Source of the DNA: JAKACA01 sp049510975
Lineage (GTDB): Bacteria > Actinomycetota > Acidimicrobiia > Acidimicrobiales > Bog-793
DNA: 64,000 bases
Reading direction: 5' to 3'
Assembly: GCA_049510975.1 (NCBI GenBank)
Contig: JBEKYM010000001.1
Coordinates: forward strand, 62,001-126,000
The position numbers were made by a program, and so were the translations under genes. Numbering within the stretch: the stretch's first letter is position 1; the number at the start of each line of letters is the position of its first letter. Below, in pieces: positions 14,866 to 23,900 of the stretch. The notes under the pieces were generated by a model, which was given only the letters and a program-made list of their open reading frames with translations, was not told the DNA's origin and did not search any database.

Positions 14866-15926
14866 CACTTCGAAGCAGTCTCCCATGACACCGACCGTGC
14901 GGAGAAGGAGACGGTGCCGGGGGCGCCTGCCGTGCCGAGCCACCAGTCGAGCACCTTGTCGGCCAACCTGGGATCGTCGGCGGGGAACCAGGTCACCCGC
15001 GGGTCACGGCGGAACCAGGCTTCCTGGCGCCTGGCGAAGCTCTTCAGACGCTTCAAGATGATCGTCTTGGCCGTCGCCAGCGATGCCCCGTCCTCGACCA
15101 CGGCCAGCAGCTCTCCGTAGCCGATCGCCTGGCGCGCCGTCCGCGAGAGACCGCCTGGTCGAGCCGACAGGGCAGCCACCTCCTCGAGGAAGCCGGCTTG
15201 GATCTCGCTCTCCAAGCGCGCAGCGAGACGGCGATCGATCTCCGCACGATCGAGCGCCAAGCCGGCCATCGCGACCGGCACGTCGCCGTAGTGCCGGAGG
15301 CCGGGACCGAAGGACGAGTACGGCCTGCCGCTTCCCACGGTCACTTCCAACGCACGCAGGATGCGACGGACATTGCCGGGTTCGATGCGCGAGGCGGCAA
15401 GCGGGTCGAGACGGCTGAGGCGTTCGTACAGCGCCCCGAGCCCTGCCGGCTGAGGCGAGCCGCGCAAGTCTTGCGAGTGCGGACCTTGCGTGCCGGCCGA
15501 ATCCTGTGTGCCGGCGAGCTCCTGCGAACCGGCCAGCTCCTGCTCGAGAACGGCGCGGGCGGCGGGGTATCGGCCGGGCAGCTCGAGGCCGTCCACGACG
15601 GCACGGTGGTACAGGCCCGTGCCGCCCACGAGCACGCAGCGATGGCCGCGGGCGTGGATCCCCTCGAGGCAGGCGCGTGCGGCCGCTTGGAACTCGGCCA
15701 CCGAGAAGTCCTCCGCCGGCTCGACGATGTCGATGAGGTGCCACGGGGCGGCGCAGTCCCGCGGCGTCTCGGTGCCGATGTCGAGACCGCGGTAGACAGC
15801 CATCGCATCGACGGAGACGAGCTCCAGGCCGGGCACCCGCCCCCAGATCTCCTGTGCGAGTGCCGTCTTGCCGGTGGCCGTCGGCCCGACGAGGGCGAGG
15901 TCGGTCGGGGGTGGTGACTCGCTCAG
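14865..15926 (-). CDS. miaA: tRNA dimethylallyltransferase, apparent CTG start
   Basis: MiaA adds the isopentenyl group to A37 of tRNAs reading UNN codons. The protein shows the P-loop GPTATGKT (14-21), SVDAMAVYRGLDIGT, GGTGLYHRAVVDGL and the arginine-rich C-terminal region. The P-loop lies upstream of the first ATG, GTG or TTG of the frame (GTG near 15836), so the real start must be non-standard. A CTG at 15926 overlaps the hpf stop as CTGA and gives 353 residues. An unusual insertion of about 25 residues with repeated A-G-T-Q units sits near residues 125-150. The gene is coupled to dapF. Confidence 0.9.
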   Translation of the reverse strand: MSESPPPTDLALVGPTATGKTALAQEIWGRVPGLELVSVDAMAVYRGLDIGTETPRDCAAPWHLIDIVEPAEDFSVAEFQAAARACLEGIHARGHRCVLVGGTGLYHRAVVDGLELPGRYPAARAVLEQELAGSQELAGTQDSAGTQGPHSQDLRGSPQPAGLGALYERLSRLDPLAASRIEPGNVRRILRALEVTVGSGRPYSSFGPGLRHYGDVPVAMAGLALDRAEIDRRLAARLESEIQAGFLEEVAALSARPGGLSRTARQAIGYGELLAVVEDGASLATAKTIILKRLKSFARRQEAWFRRDPRVTWFPADDPRLADKVLDWWLGTAGAPGTVSFSARSVSWETASK

Positions 15927-16387
15927 AGCTCGCTGATCCCGTCGTCGAAGAGCTCGAAGTCGCCCTCGCCGAGCTCGTCGGCGTCGGGCTCGTCCCCATC
16001 GATACCGGCCACCGTTCCGAGCCCCGTGCCACCGGACACGAGGCGGCCGGCGGCGCCGTGGCGGGGACGCGATCGCCCGACGAGCCTTTGCTTGAGACGC
16101 GTCAGTTGCAGCCCTGCCTTGTCGACGGCGGCGTCGAACGCGCTCGCGGGGCTGCCGCCGGCACCGACCGCCCGCACGACGTGGCGGTGTCCCTCGAGCA
16201 CGATCTCGCAGGTGATGGGCTTTCCAAGGCGGCCCAGCGGCGTCTTCGAGAAGCAGACCTCAGCCCGTTCCATGCCAGCCAGATAGCGGCTCAAACGCTC
16301 CGTCTTCTTCGTTGCCGTCTGCTTCAAGGTGTCCGGCACCTCGAGGTGCCTGGCGAGTACGACGATCTCCATCGGCACTGCGTTCAC
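15923..16387 (-). CDS. hpf: Ribosome hibernation-promoting factor, HPF/YfiA family
   Basis: HPF binds the small subunit decoding region and shuts down translation in dormant cells. The 154-residue protein has the S30AE fold: an N-terminal beta strand (MEIVVLARHLEVPDTLK), a helix (ATKKTERLSRYL) and basic residues in the second half. The C-terminal dimerisation domain of long HPFs, standard in most actinobacteria, is absent and replaced by a short linker and an acidic tail. The GTG at 16387 has a GGGAG site 6 bases away; an in-frame ATG five codons later is possible. The stop overlaps the proposed CTG start of miaA. Confidence 0.85.
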   Translation of the reverse strand: MNAVPMEIVVLARHLEVPDTLKQTATKKTERLSRYLAGMERAEVCFSKTPLGRLGKPITCEIVLEGHRHVVRAVGAGGSPASAFDAAVDKAGLQLTRLKQRLVGRSRPRHGAAGRLVSGGTGLGTVAGIDGDEPDADELGEGDFELFDDGISEL

Positions 16388-16816
16388 GCCGGCTCCCTTC
16401 GACCTCTCGCCGGCGCGGCCGCCCTGCGTACGAGCAGCCCGACCACGACCGGCTCCGGCGTCGGCGACGCCGGATGCGATGGGCGCGCACGGCTGACCTG
16501 GTCTTTGGCCCCACACTCGCCTGCTGAAGAGTTGACACGCCAGGTGCGGGCGACGCGCTCAGGTGCCGTTGAGGGCACCAACCCCACGTCCTGCCACACC
16601 GTCACGGCGTGCTTCACCCCTTCTCCACCGGGCACCGACAACCGGTGCCTCACCGGGCAGGGCTTACCTCTAAGCCGCACCATGCTCAGCGACCACAAGT
16701 CGCCTTACGTGGGTCGTTTTGCCTGCGACTGGCATCGACTCGCAACCACAGACCCGTGCGCATCCCATCTCGCAGAAGTCTACGTGCGGGCAGGGACGAT
16801 CGCCGCGCAGCAGGGG
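16388..16816. other. 429-base non-coding stretch between ahcY and hpf
   Basis: No convincing gene is seen. Two hairpins are present: 16631-16637 with 16643-16649 (7 bp, 5-base loop), and 16562-16567 with 16574-16579 (6 bp, 6-base loop). Around the first, a CACCGGGCA word occurs twice (16627 and 16651). The stretch probably holds the ahcY operon terminator and the hpf promoter and leader. Confidence 0.4.
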
Positions 16817-18070
16817 TTATCCGTTCCAGGAAGCCAGGTACGAGCGCTGGGAGTCCGTCAGCTCGTCGATCCCGACGCCCATGGTCGCAAGCTTCAAACG
16901 CGCCACCTCTCGGTCGATGGCGTCCGGTACGTCGTGCACCTCGGGTGCGAGGTTGTCGCGGTGGCGGACCAGCCACTCGCAGGCGAGTGCTTGGACCGCA
17001 AAGGAGATGTCCATCACCTGGGCGGGGTTGCCGTCGGCGGCGCCGAGGTTGACGAGGCGACCTTCGGCCAGCAGCAGCAGGCGTCGGCCCGTGCCGATCA
17101 CGAACTCCTCCACCATCGGGCGAAGCACCCGGTGGGCGTCGCCCGCAAGCGTCGTCAGCGCCCCCACGTCGATCTCGACGTCGAAGTGCCCGGCGTTGGC
17201 GAGAATCGCCCCATCGCTCATCACGAGGAAGTGCTCCCGCCCGATCACGTCGCGATTGCCCGTGGCCGTGACGAAGATCTCACCCGTGGCGGCAGCCTCT
17301 GCCATGGACATCACCTGATAACCGTCGAGGGCGGCTTCGAGCGCTCGCAGGGGATCGACTTCGGTCACGATCACCGAGGCGCCGAGACCGCGTACCCGCT
17401 CGGCGATGCCCCGGCCGCAGTTGCCGTATCCGGCAACCACGACGCGAGCCCCGGCCATCAAGGTGTTGGTCGCTCGCAGGATCCCGTCGACGGTCGACTG
17501 CCCCGTCCCGTAACGGTTGTCGGCCAGCGTGCGGGCGGCCGAACCGCTCACGGCGACGATCGGATAGGAGAGTGCTCCCGCGGCCGCGAGCGAACGCAGC
17601 CGTATGGCGCCGGTCGTGGTGTCCTCCGTACCTCCGATCATCGTGGCAGCCTGCTCCGGCCGCTCGACGTGGAGCCGGGCCACGAGATCGCAGCCGTCAT
17701 CGACGGTCAGGTCAGGCGAGCGGTCGAGGACGGCGGCGACGTGCTCGCCATAGGCCGTGGCGCTCTCTCCGCGGCGAGCAAACGTGGCGACCGAGTAGTC
17801 GGTGACGAGGGCGGCGGCGACGTCGTCCTTGGTCGAGAGCGGGTTCGAGGCGCACAAGCTCAACTCGGCTCCGCCGGCTCGCAAGGTGCGCAGGAGGTTG
17901 GCCGTCTCGGCCGTGACGTGCAAGCACGCTCCGATCGCCACACCGGCGAACGGCTGCTCGGCCTCGAATCGAGCTCGCACCGTCGCCAGCACCGGCATGT
18001 AATGGTCAGCCCACTCGATCCGGTCGCGCCCGAGACGGGCCAGGCCGAGATCGGCGACGTCGGAGGTCAC
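16817..18070 (-). CDS. ahcY: Adenosylhomocysteinase
   Basis: SAH hydrolase splits S-adenosylhomocysteine into adenosine and homocysteine, clearing the inhibitor made by SAM-dependent methyltransferases. The 417-residue protein carries the substrate and NAD regions: ACLHVTAETANLLRTL, CASNPLSTKDDVAAAL, DNRYGTGQSTVDGILRATN and the Rossmann loop VAGYGNCGRGIA, with NAGHFDVEID later. It is the short bacterial/archaeal form without the roughly 40-residue insertion of eukaryotic-type enzymes. The GTG start overlaps the isomerase stop (GTGA). It is last in the manB / Trm112 / isomerase / ahcY run, a gene order I also recall in other actinobacteria. Confidence 0.95.
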   Translation of the reverse strand: MTSDVADLGLARLGRDRIEWADHYMPVLATVRARFEAEQPFAGVAIGACLHVTAETANLLRTLRAGGAELSLCASNPLSTKDDVAAALVTDYSVATFARRGESATAYGEHVAAVLDRSPDLTVDDGCDLVARLHVERPEQAATMIGGTEDTTTGAIRLRSLAAAGALSYPIVAVSGSAARTLADNRYGTGQSTVDGILRATNTLMAGARVVVAGYGNCGRGIAERVRGLGASVIVTEVDPLRALEAALDGYQVMSMAEAAATGEIFVTATGNRDVIGREHFLVMSDGAILANAGHFDVEIDVGALTTLAGDAHRVLRPMVEEFVIGTGRRLLLLAEGRLVNLGAADGNPAQVMDISFAVQALACEWLVRHRDNLAPEVHDVPDAIDREVARLKLATMGVGIDELTDSQRSYLASWNG

Positions 18071-19194
18071 CGCCGCCGAGGCGCCGGCGGCGAGCCCGCC
18101 TGCGCCGGTATGCCGCCTTCGACCTGACGACCGGAGCTCGCCGGCGTGAGCCGCTCCTTGAGCTCGACGAGCGTGGGGACAGGTCCCGGGTCGATCCCCT
18201 CGCGAGCGGCGAGATGGAGGGACACGAGGTCACCGATCATGACGAGGTCGAAGAACCGTGCCAGCTCTCCGTCACCCTCGCTCTGGACGTCCACGACTCG
18301 GGCCAGCGCCTCGGACGTCAGCTCGGCGAACAGCTCGAATCGTCTCGTGAGATTGGCATCCTCGGTGCCGAGGTGCAGGTTCACGAGCGTCAGCACCTGC
18401 CGAGTGACATCACCGTGCTGGCCAAAGCCGCACACCTCGTTGTGGCACACCTCCGGCTGCACGCCGAAGTAGGCGGGCGCCTTGGCATTCTCGTTCACCT
18501 GGGTCTTCCACCGACGGGCGGCGACCGCTCCAAGACCGCTTGCGCCGTGGAACACCGGGATGGTGCGGCCGATCTGCCGGGCGACCTCGGCGGCGATCCC
18601 GCCACCGGCGGCGAGCTCTCGGCTGCGGATCTCGAGCTGGCGGCAGGCGGCGACCAGATCGGCGGTGACACCGCCGATGAAGCCGAGCTGCTCGCAGACG
18701 AGCAGAAGCCGGGCGGCGACCGCTCCGGCGGCCGCCCGCGGCTGGGACACCTGCGGGCCGGGAGGGGGCTTCACGACCACTCCGGCGCCGTCCGACACCA
18801 GGGCCGCCAGCGCGCCGCCCCCGGTCAGGGCGACGACGGGAGCGCCGGCGGAGAGGGCGGCTTGGGCGACGGCGAGGGTTTCTTCGGTCTGGCCGGAAAA
18901 CGAGACGGCGAACAGCAGGGTCGTCGGCCCGAGAAAGAGCGGGGCGGAGGCCGAGTTCACGAGTACGACCGGCAAGCTCGATCGGGATGCCGCCACTGCC
19001 TGCAGCACCTCGCCGGCGACTGCGCTGCCTCCCATGCCCGCCACGACGAGTGTCGTCGTCCCGGCGCCGAGCTCCGCCGGCAGCCGTTCGAGTGCGGCCA
19101 TGGTCGCTGACAGGTCGTCTCCGAGACCGACGGCGGCCGCCAGGAGATCCTCGCTGTCGGGGGAGAGCCAGGGCACCGTAGGCCCTGCCGTCAC
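18067..19194 (-). CDS. SIS-domain bifunctional phosphoglucose/phosphomannose isomerase
   Basis: This 375-residue protein has tandem SIS domains: VVAGMGGSAVAGEVL and SFSGQTEETLAVAQ in the first, and a C-terminal half with KTQVNENAKAPAYFG and PEVCHNEVCGF typical of the bifunctional PGI/PMI family. These enzymes interconvert fructose-6-phosphate with glucose-6-phosphate and mannose-6-phosphate. With phosphomannomutase two genes upstream it would supply mannose-1-phosphate for GDP-mannose, used by the cluster at 30-42 kb. It overlaps the Trm112-like gene and ahcY by 4 bases at each end. Confidence 0.87.
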   Translation of the reverse strand: MTAGPTVPWLSPDSEDLLAAAVGLGDDLSATMAALERLPAELGAGTTTLVVAGMGGSAVAGEVLQAVAASRSSLPVVLVNSASAPLFLGPTTLLFAVSFSGQTEETLAVAQAALSAGAPVVALTGGGALAALVSDGAGVVVKPPPGPQVSQPRAAAGAVAARLLLVCEQLGFIGGVTADLVAACRQLEIRSRELAAGGGIAAEVARQIGRTIPVFHGASGLGAVAARRWKTQVNENAKAPAYFGVQPEVCHNEVCGFGQHGDVTRQVLTLVNLHLGTEDANLTRRFELFAELTSEALARVVDVQSEGDGELARFFDLVMIGDLVSLHLAAREGIDPGPVPTLVELKERLTPASSGRQVEGGIPAQAGSPPAPRRR

Positions 19195-19442
19195 GAGCCC
19201 GAGGTCGAAGAGCCGAAGTTCGGCCCGATCCCTTCCGCCTCGGCCTTCGCCTGCAGGCGGGCGTGCTCGTCCTCGCTCACCGTCTCCGCCTCGTCGACGA
19301 GCATGACCGGGATGCCGTCGAGGATGCGGTAGCGACGCCGCAGGCGCGGGTTGTAGAGCGTGTCCTCATCCGCGAAGTACAGCAACGGTCCCTTGTCCTC
19401 AGGGCAGGCGAGAATCTCCAGCAACAGCGAGTCAAGCGGCAT
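19191..19442 (-). CDS. Trm112/YcaR-like small protein
   Basis: This 83-residue protein shows the Trm112 family core LLEILACPEDKGPLLYF, then NPRLRRRYRILDGIPVMLVDEAE. Family members help fold or activate methyltransferases in eukaryotes and archaea; in bacteria the role is unclear. Only one CP-type cysteine is kept and the other zinc cysteines are missing. The ATG lies inside the 3' end of manB (11-base overlap). The position between phosphomannomutase and the SIS isomerase is the usual actinobacterial arrangement as I recall it. Confidence 0.82.
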   Translation of the reverse strand: MPLDSLLLEILACPEDKGPLLYFADEDTLYNPRLRRRYRILDGIPVMLVDEAETVSEDEHARLQAKAEAEGIGPNFGSSTSGS

Positions 19443-20871
19443 GATCAGAGCTCCCAGTTGTCGTGTCCATGCTGGCGATGAGCCGGACCACGTCGGCGAC
19501 GTGGGAGGCACATTCGTCGGGTGTGGCGGCTTCCAGATTCAAGCGCAAGAGCGGCTCGGTGTTCGACGAGCGCAGGTTGAACCACCACGACCCGAGGTCG
19601 ACCGTGAGGCCGTCGAGGTGGTCGAGGGAAGCGCCCTCGGCGAGGTAGCGCTCCTCGACGCCCGCCAGAATGGCGGCGACATCGTTCACTTTCGTGTTGA
19701 TCTCACCTGAGTCGGCGTAGCGGTCGAAAGGCTTGCGCAGCTCGGACAGCGGCACGTCGGCCTTCGACATGAGCTCCAGCACGGTGAGGGCGGCGATGAT
19801 GCCGGAATCGGCTCGGAAGTTGTCGCGGAAGTAGTAGTGACCGGAGTGCTCGCCGCCGAAGAGGGCCCCGGTCTCGGCCATGGTCGCCTTGACGAACGAG
19901 TGCCCGACACGGGTGCGGATCGCCGTGCCGCCACGCTCGGTCACGATCTCCGGCACCGCCTTCGAGCAGATGAGGTTGTAGAGAATCGTGGCGCCGGGGT
20001 GCCGGTCGAGGATGGCCGCCGCCACGATCGACGTCGTGAGCGAGCCGGAGAGCAACTGGGCTTTGTCGTCCACGAGAAAGACGCGATCGGCGTCGCCGTC
20101 GAAGGCGAGGCCCACGTCGGCCCCGACCTCGAGCACGCGAGCCCGCAGCGTCACGAGGTTCTTCGGCTGGATCGGGTCGGCCGGGTGGTTCGGGAACGTG
20201 CCGTCGAGCTCGCCGAAGAGAATCTCCAGCTCGACGGGGAGACCCGCAAACACGCGAGGCGCGATGAGGCCCCCCATGCCATTGGCGGTGTCGGCCACGA
20301 CGCTGAAGTGCGTCAGAGCATCGACATCGATGAAGGACCGCACGTGGGCGGCGAACGCCTCGACGAGATCGGTCGCCCGGTAACGGCCGTCGGCCGTCGG
20401 ATCGGAGGCGACGATGGCCGGTGCCGCCGCCAGCGCCTCGGTCGCACCGGCTTTGATGTCGGCCAGCCCGGAGTCCTGCCCGACCGGCTTGGCGCCGGCG
20501 AGACAGAACTTGATCCCGTTGTAGGCGGCCGGGTTGTGCGACGCCGTCAGCATGGCGCCGGGCATGGAGAGGTGGCCCGAGGCGAAGTACAACAGGTCGG
20601 TCGAGGCGAGCCCGACGTCGACGACGCCGAGCCCTTCCGAGAGGATGCCGGCGGCCAGGGCTCGAGACAGCTCGACGCCCGACGCACGCATGTCGCGGCC
20701 GACGACAATCGACGTGGCGCCCTCGGCCGAGCGTGCGAACCTGGCGAAACCCACCCCGATGGCTGCCGCCATCGCGCCGTCGAGCTGGTCGGGCACGATG
20801 CCGCGGACGTCATAGGCCTTGAAGATGGCGTCGAACGGGTTGTGCGAGGACGCAGGAGTGGCGGGGGGCAT
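19432..20871 (-). CDS. manB: Phosphomannomutase/phosphoglucomutase
   Basis: This 479-residue alpha-D-phosphohexomutase interconverts mannose-6-P and mannose-1-P, probably also the glucose forms. It has the phosphoserine loop TASHNP (Ser111), the metal loop DGDADR, the sugar-binding EHSGHYYF segment (FGGEHSGHYYF) and a C-terminal phosphate loop SSNTEP. Length is normal for the bacterial PMM/PGM group. TAGGCT lies 9 bases before the ATG and may be its -10. It heads the run with Trm112, isomerase and ahcY, and its product would feed the ManC-like enzyme at 36952-38031. Confidence 0.92.
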   Translation of the reverse strand: MPPATPASSHNPFDAIFKAYDVRGIVPDQLDGAMAAAIGVGFARFARSAEGATSIVVGRDMRASGVELSRALAAGILSEGLGVVDVGLASTDLLYFASGHLSMPGAMLTASHNPAAYNGIKFCLAGAKPVGQDSGLADIKAGATEALAAAPAIVASDPTADGRYRATDLVEAFAAHVRSFIDVDALTHFSVVADTANGMGGLIAPRVFAGLPVELEILFGELDGTFPNHPADPIQPKNLVTLRARVLEVGADVGLAFDGDADRVFLVDDKAQLLSGSLTTSIVAAAILDRHPGATILYNLICSKAVPEIVTERGGTAIRTRVGHSFVKATMAETGALFGGEHSGHYYFRDNFRADSGIIAALTVLELMSKADVPLSELRKPFDRYADSGEINTKVNDVAAILAGVEERYLAEGASLDHLDGLTVDLGSWWFNLRSSNTEPLLRLNLEAATPDECASHVADVVRLIASMDTTTGSSDHAA

Positions 20872-20890
20872 TGCGATGGGAGCCTAACGG

Positions 20891-21757
20891 TCAATGCTGG
20901 AGCACGAAGGCGATGATCGTGGTCGTGTTGAAGGCGATGTGAGCCATGATCGTCGGGCCGAGCCTGCCGGTGCGGTAGGCGACGTAGGCGAGGAGCATGC
21001 CGAAGCCGGCCAAGCCGAGAAACTGGAGTTTCTCGAAATGGACGAGCCCGAAGACGAACCCGGTGACGACGATGGCAAGGGCCGGGCCAAGCCGGGGACC
21101 GAGCCCTTCGAACCTGCCCAGCAGCCCGCGGAGCAGCAACCCGCGGAAGAAGAGCTCCTCCACCACGGGGCTGCCGACGCAGACGAGGATGGTGAGCACG
21201 ACCAGGCTGGCGGTGTTGTACTGAGCCGGCGAGAGGAGCTGCTGGGCCGGGTGACCGAGCTGCGAATTGAGGTTGCGCACGAACGGCTGCAGGGGCAGCT
21301 CGAGCAACGGGACGAGCAAGTACTGAGAGGCGACCCCGATGACGATTCCGAGGGGGACGTCGGGCCACAGACGAATGCGCCAGCCGTAGGCGTCCGCCAG
21401 GCTTCGCCGGCCGGAGGGCGCCGCCGTCGCCGAGGCGGCGCCGGCTGAGCTCTGCTCCCGTGACATCCTGCCGGCGCCGCTCGCCGATCGCGCTCCTCCG
21501 CCGCGGCCGGCTGTGGCCAGCCCGGCCGATCCGGCCAGCCCGCCGCTTCGGCTGGCGAGAATGGCGGAGCCGGCAAAGCCGATCCACAAGCCGGCGAACC
21601 CCGCCAAATCCGTGCCGACTTCGTTCGGGTGGCCGCCGGCGAGGGCGCTGTACAACGAACTGGCCACGATCGACAGCAAGAAACCCACGACCAGGCCGAA
21701 CGCCGCCTCCCAGATGCCGAAGGGGTTGCCGAGCGCTCGGGAGCCGGCGTCGCCCAT
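20891..21757 (-). CDS. CPBP family intramembrane metalloprotease
   Basis: This 288-residue membrane protein has several hydrophobic segments. The CPBP (Abi/Rce1-like) motifs are in its C-terminal half: VVEELFFRGLLLRGLL carrying the Glu-Glu...Arg site, FGLVHFEKLQFLG with a catalytic His, and a final His in MAHIAFNTTT. Family members include prenyl-protein proteases and bacteriocin immunity proteins; the substrate here is unknown. A Gly/Ala/Ser-rich loop interrupts the N-terminal membrane part. The ATG at 21757 is chosen because the membrane-spanning region begins just after it. It is divergent from ftsH across 87 bases. Confidence 0.82.
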   Translation of the reverse strand: MGDAGSRALGNPFGIWEAAFGLVVGFLLSIVASSLYSALAGGHPNEVGTDLAGFAGLWIGFAGSAILASRSGGLAGSAGLATAGRGGGARSASGAGRMSREQSSAGAASATAAPSGRRSLADAYGWRIRLWPDVPLGIVIGVASQYLLVPLLELPLQPFVRNLNSQLGHPAQQLLSPAQYNTASLVVLTILVCVGSPVVEELFFRGLLLRGLLGRFEGLGPRLGPALAIVVTGFVFGLVHFEKLQFLGLAGFGMLLAYVAYRTGRLGPTIMAHIAFNTTTIIAFVLQH

Positions 21758-21844
21758 CGTGTGAGCGTCGCCCGGATGAGGGCCTTCGGTCAAGCTCGGC
21801 GGGACGATGTCCGCTCCCCGGGACGGCACGCCTACGATGTTGGG

Positions 21845-23878
21845 GTGAGTCGTCAACCCCAAGACCTGCGCCCCGGCGGTCAGGGACGTCCAGGTTCGGG
21901 ATCCACCGGCAACGAACAGCCCTGGCGCTGGTTGCTCGCCCTCGGCGCCGTCGTCATTCTCGTCCTGCTCCTCACGTCCTTTATGCACGGGAGCACCGCC
22001 AAGTCGATCCGGTACTCGGAGTTCCTGAGCGACGTGAGCCACAACCAGGTGGCGAGCGTGAACTACGACAACACGAATGCCGCCATCACCGGCGAGCTAC
22101 GCACGGGCGTGAACTACAGCACGACCGGGTCCGCCCAGGGGCTTCCGACGACGGTCGTGAACGAGCTGAAGAAGAACAACGCCGAGCTGACGTTCTCGAC
22201 GCCTTCGACCAGCATCCTCTCCGAGCTCCTCATCTGGGTCCTGCCCGTGCTGCTCCTCGTGGGGTTCTTCGTCTGGATGAGCCGCCGCGCCCAGGGACAG
22301 ATGACCGGCATCATGTCGATCGGTCGGTCGCGAGCCAAGGTGTACACGACGGAGCGCCCGCGTACGACCTTCAACGACGTCGCCGGATACGCCGGAGTGA
22401 AACAAGAGATCAGCGAAGTCGTCGACTTCCTGAAATCATCGGCACGGTTTCGAGATATCGGTGCCCGAGTGCCAAAAGGCGTCCTGCTCGTCGGGCCGCC
22501 GGGCACCGGCAAGACGCTGCTGGCACGTGCCGTCGCCGGCGAGGCCGGCGTGCCGTTCCTGTCGGTGAGCGGGTCGGACTTCATGGAGATGTTCGTCGGC
22601 GTGGGCGCGAGCCGCGTACGCGACCTCTTCCAGACGGCGCGCAAGCAAGCTCCGGCCATCATCTTCGTGGACGAGATCGACTCCATCGGGCGTAAGCGCG
22701 GCGCCGGTCTCGGCGGTGGTCACGACGAGCGTGAGCAGACGCTGAACCAGATGCTGAACGAGATGGACGGCTTCGATCCGACCGAGGGCGTCGTCATCAT
22801 GGCGGCGACGAACCGTCCCGACATCCTCGACCCGGCGCTGCTCCGGCCTGGGCGTTTCGACCGCCAGATCGTCGTGCCGCTCCCCGATCTCGACGAGCGC
22901 CTCCCCATCCTCCAAGTGCACTGCCGCGACAAGCGCATCAGCGACGACGTCGACTTGTCGATCGTCGCCCGCGGCACGCCGGGCATGAGCGGTGCCGAGC
23001 TGGCCAACCTCGTGAACGAGGCGGCGTTGCACGCCGTCCGCCGCGGGAGCCAGTGGATCCAGATGCGTGACTTCGACGCCGCTCGCGACCGCGTGCTCAT
23101 GGGCATGCCTCGCGAGTCGATGGCGCTCTCGCCCGACGAGAAAGAGCGCGTCGCCTTCCACGAGGGCGGCCATGCCGTGCTCGCCTACGTCCTCCCGCAT
23201 GCCGATCCGCTGCTGAAGGTGAGCATCATCCCGACGGGCATGGCGCTCGGCGTCACCCAGCAGCTGCCGGCCGAGGAGCGGCACATCTACCCCCGCGAGT
23301 ACATCGAGGACTCGCTCGCGGTGCGAATGGGTGGCCGTGTCGCCGAGAAGCTCGTCTATGACGGCCTCTCGACCGGTGCCAGCGACGACCTGCAGCGCAA
23401 CACCGAGCTCGCCCGCAAGATGGTGCGCGAGTGGGGAATGTCCGATCGCATCGGGCCGATGGCGTGGGGGTCGCAGGGAACGGTGTTCCTCGGCGAGGAC
23501 CTCATGCACACGCGGGACTACTCCGAGGACACGAGCCGGGTGGTCGACGAGGAGATCGAGCGCATCCTTCGCGCCCAGGAGCTCCGCGCCGAGCAAGTCC
23601 TGAGCGAACACCGGGGCGGTCTCGAAGCGGTCGCGAGCGCTTTGCTCGAGCACGAGACCATCGACGGGCGGGAGATCGCACATCTGGTCGACGAGGCGTA
23701 CGGCCGGCCGGTGCACGAGCTGCCGAGCGGCGAGGACGTCGACGACTCGACCCGCTTTGCCACCTCGCTCGTCGGTGGTGCGTCGGATCCGCAGCCTGTC
23801 GGCATGGCACCGTCGTCCCCCTCGAACGGGAGCGGGCTCTCCGCCGACGGACCCCGCGTTCCTCCCGGCCTCGACTGA
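21845..23878 (+). CDS. ftsH: ATP-dependent zinc metalloprotease FtsH
   Basis: This membrane AAA+ protease degrades unassembled or damaged membrane proteins. In the 677-residue product: transmembrane helix 1 (about 27-46), an outer domain, helix 2 (about 127-146), Walker A GPPGTGKT (217-224), Walker B IIFVDEID (272-279), the second region of homology ending GRFDR, and the zinc site HEGGH (439-443), where HEAGH is usual. The C-terminus ends in a disordered Pro/Ser/Gly tail. The GTG at 21845 follows TACGAT by 6 bases, a leaderless-type start. The gene converges with a DUF5719 gene across a hairpin-repeat array. Confidence 0.96.
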   Translation: MSRQPQDLRPGGQGRPGSGSTGNEQPWRWLLALGAVVILVLLLTSFMHGSTAKSIRYSEFLSDVSHNQVASVNYDNTNAAITGELRTGVNYSTTGSAQGLPTTVVNELKKNNAELTFSTPSTSILSELLIWVLPVLLLVGFFVWMSRRAQGQMTGIMSIGRSRAKVYTTERPRTTFNDVAGYAGVKQEISEVVDFLKSSARFRDIGARVPKGVLLVGPPGTGKTLLARAVAGEAGVPFLSVSGSDFMEMFVGVGASRVRDLFQTARKQAPAIIFVDEIDSIGRKRGAGLGGGHDEREQTLNQMLNEMDGFDPTEGVVIMAATNRPDILDPALLRPGRFDRQIVVPLPDLDERLPILQVHCRDKRISDDVDLSIVARGTPGMSGAELANLVNEAALHAVRRGSQWIQMRDFDAARDRVLMGMPRESMALSPDEKERVAFHEGGHAVLAYVLPHADPLLKVSIIPTGMALGVTQQLPAEERHIYPREYIEDSLAVRMGGRVAEKLVYDGLSTGASDDLQRNTELARKMVREWGMSDRIGPMAWGSQGTVFLGEDLMHTRDYSEDTSRVVDEEIERILRAQELRAEQVLSEHRGGLEAVASALLEHETIDGREIAHLVDEAYGRPVHELPSGEDVDDSTRFATSLVGGASDPQPVGMAPSSPSNGSGLSADGPRVPPGLD

Positions 23879-23900
23879 GCGGCCGGCGCCGAGCGCCGGG

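Noticed and set aside
16384..16698. A 104-codon minus-strand open frame whose stop overlaps the hpf GTG start
   Set aside because: Its product has no family resemblance, is not like the ComF proteins often found upstream of hpf, and the open frame is expected by chance in DNA of this GC content.
21758..22042. 95-residue N-terminal extension of the CPBP protease
   Set aside because: It would overlap the ftsH start on the opposite strand and has no membrane or family character; ATG 21757 directly precedes the membrane domain.
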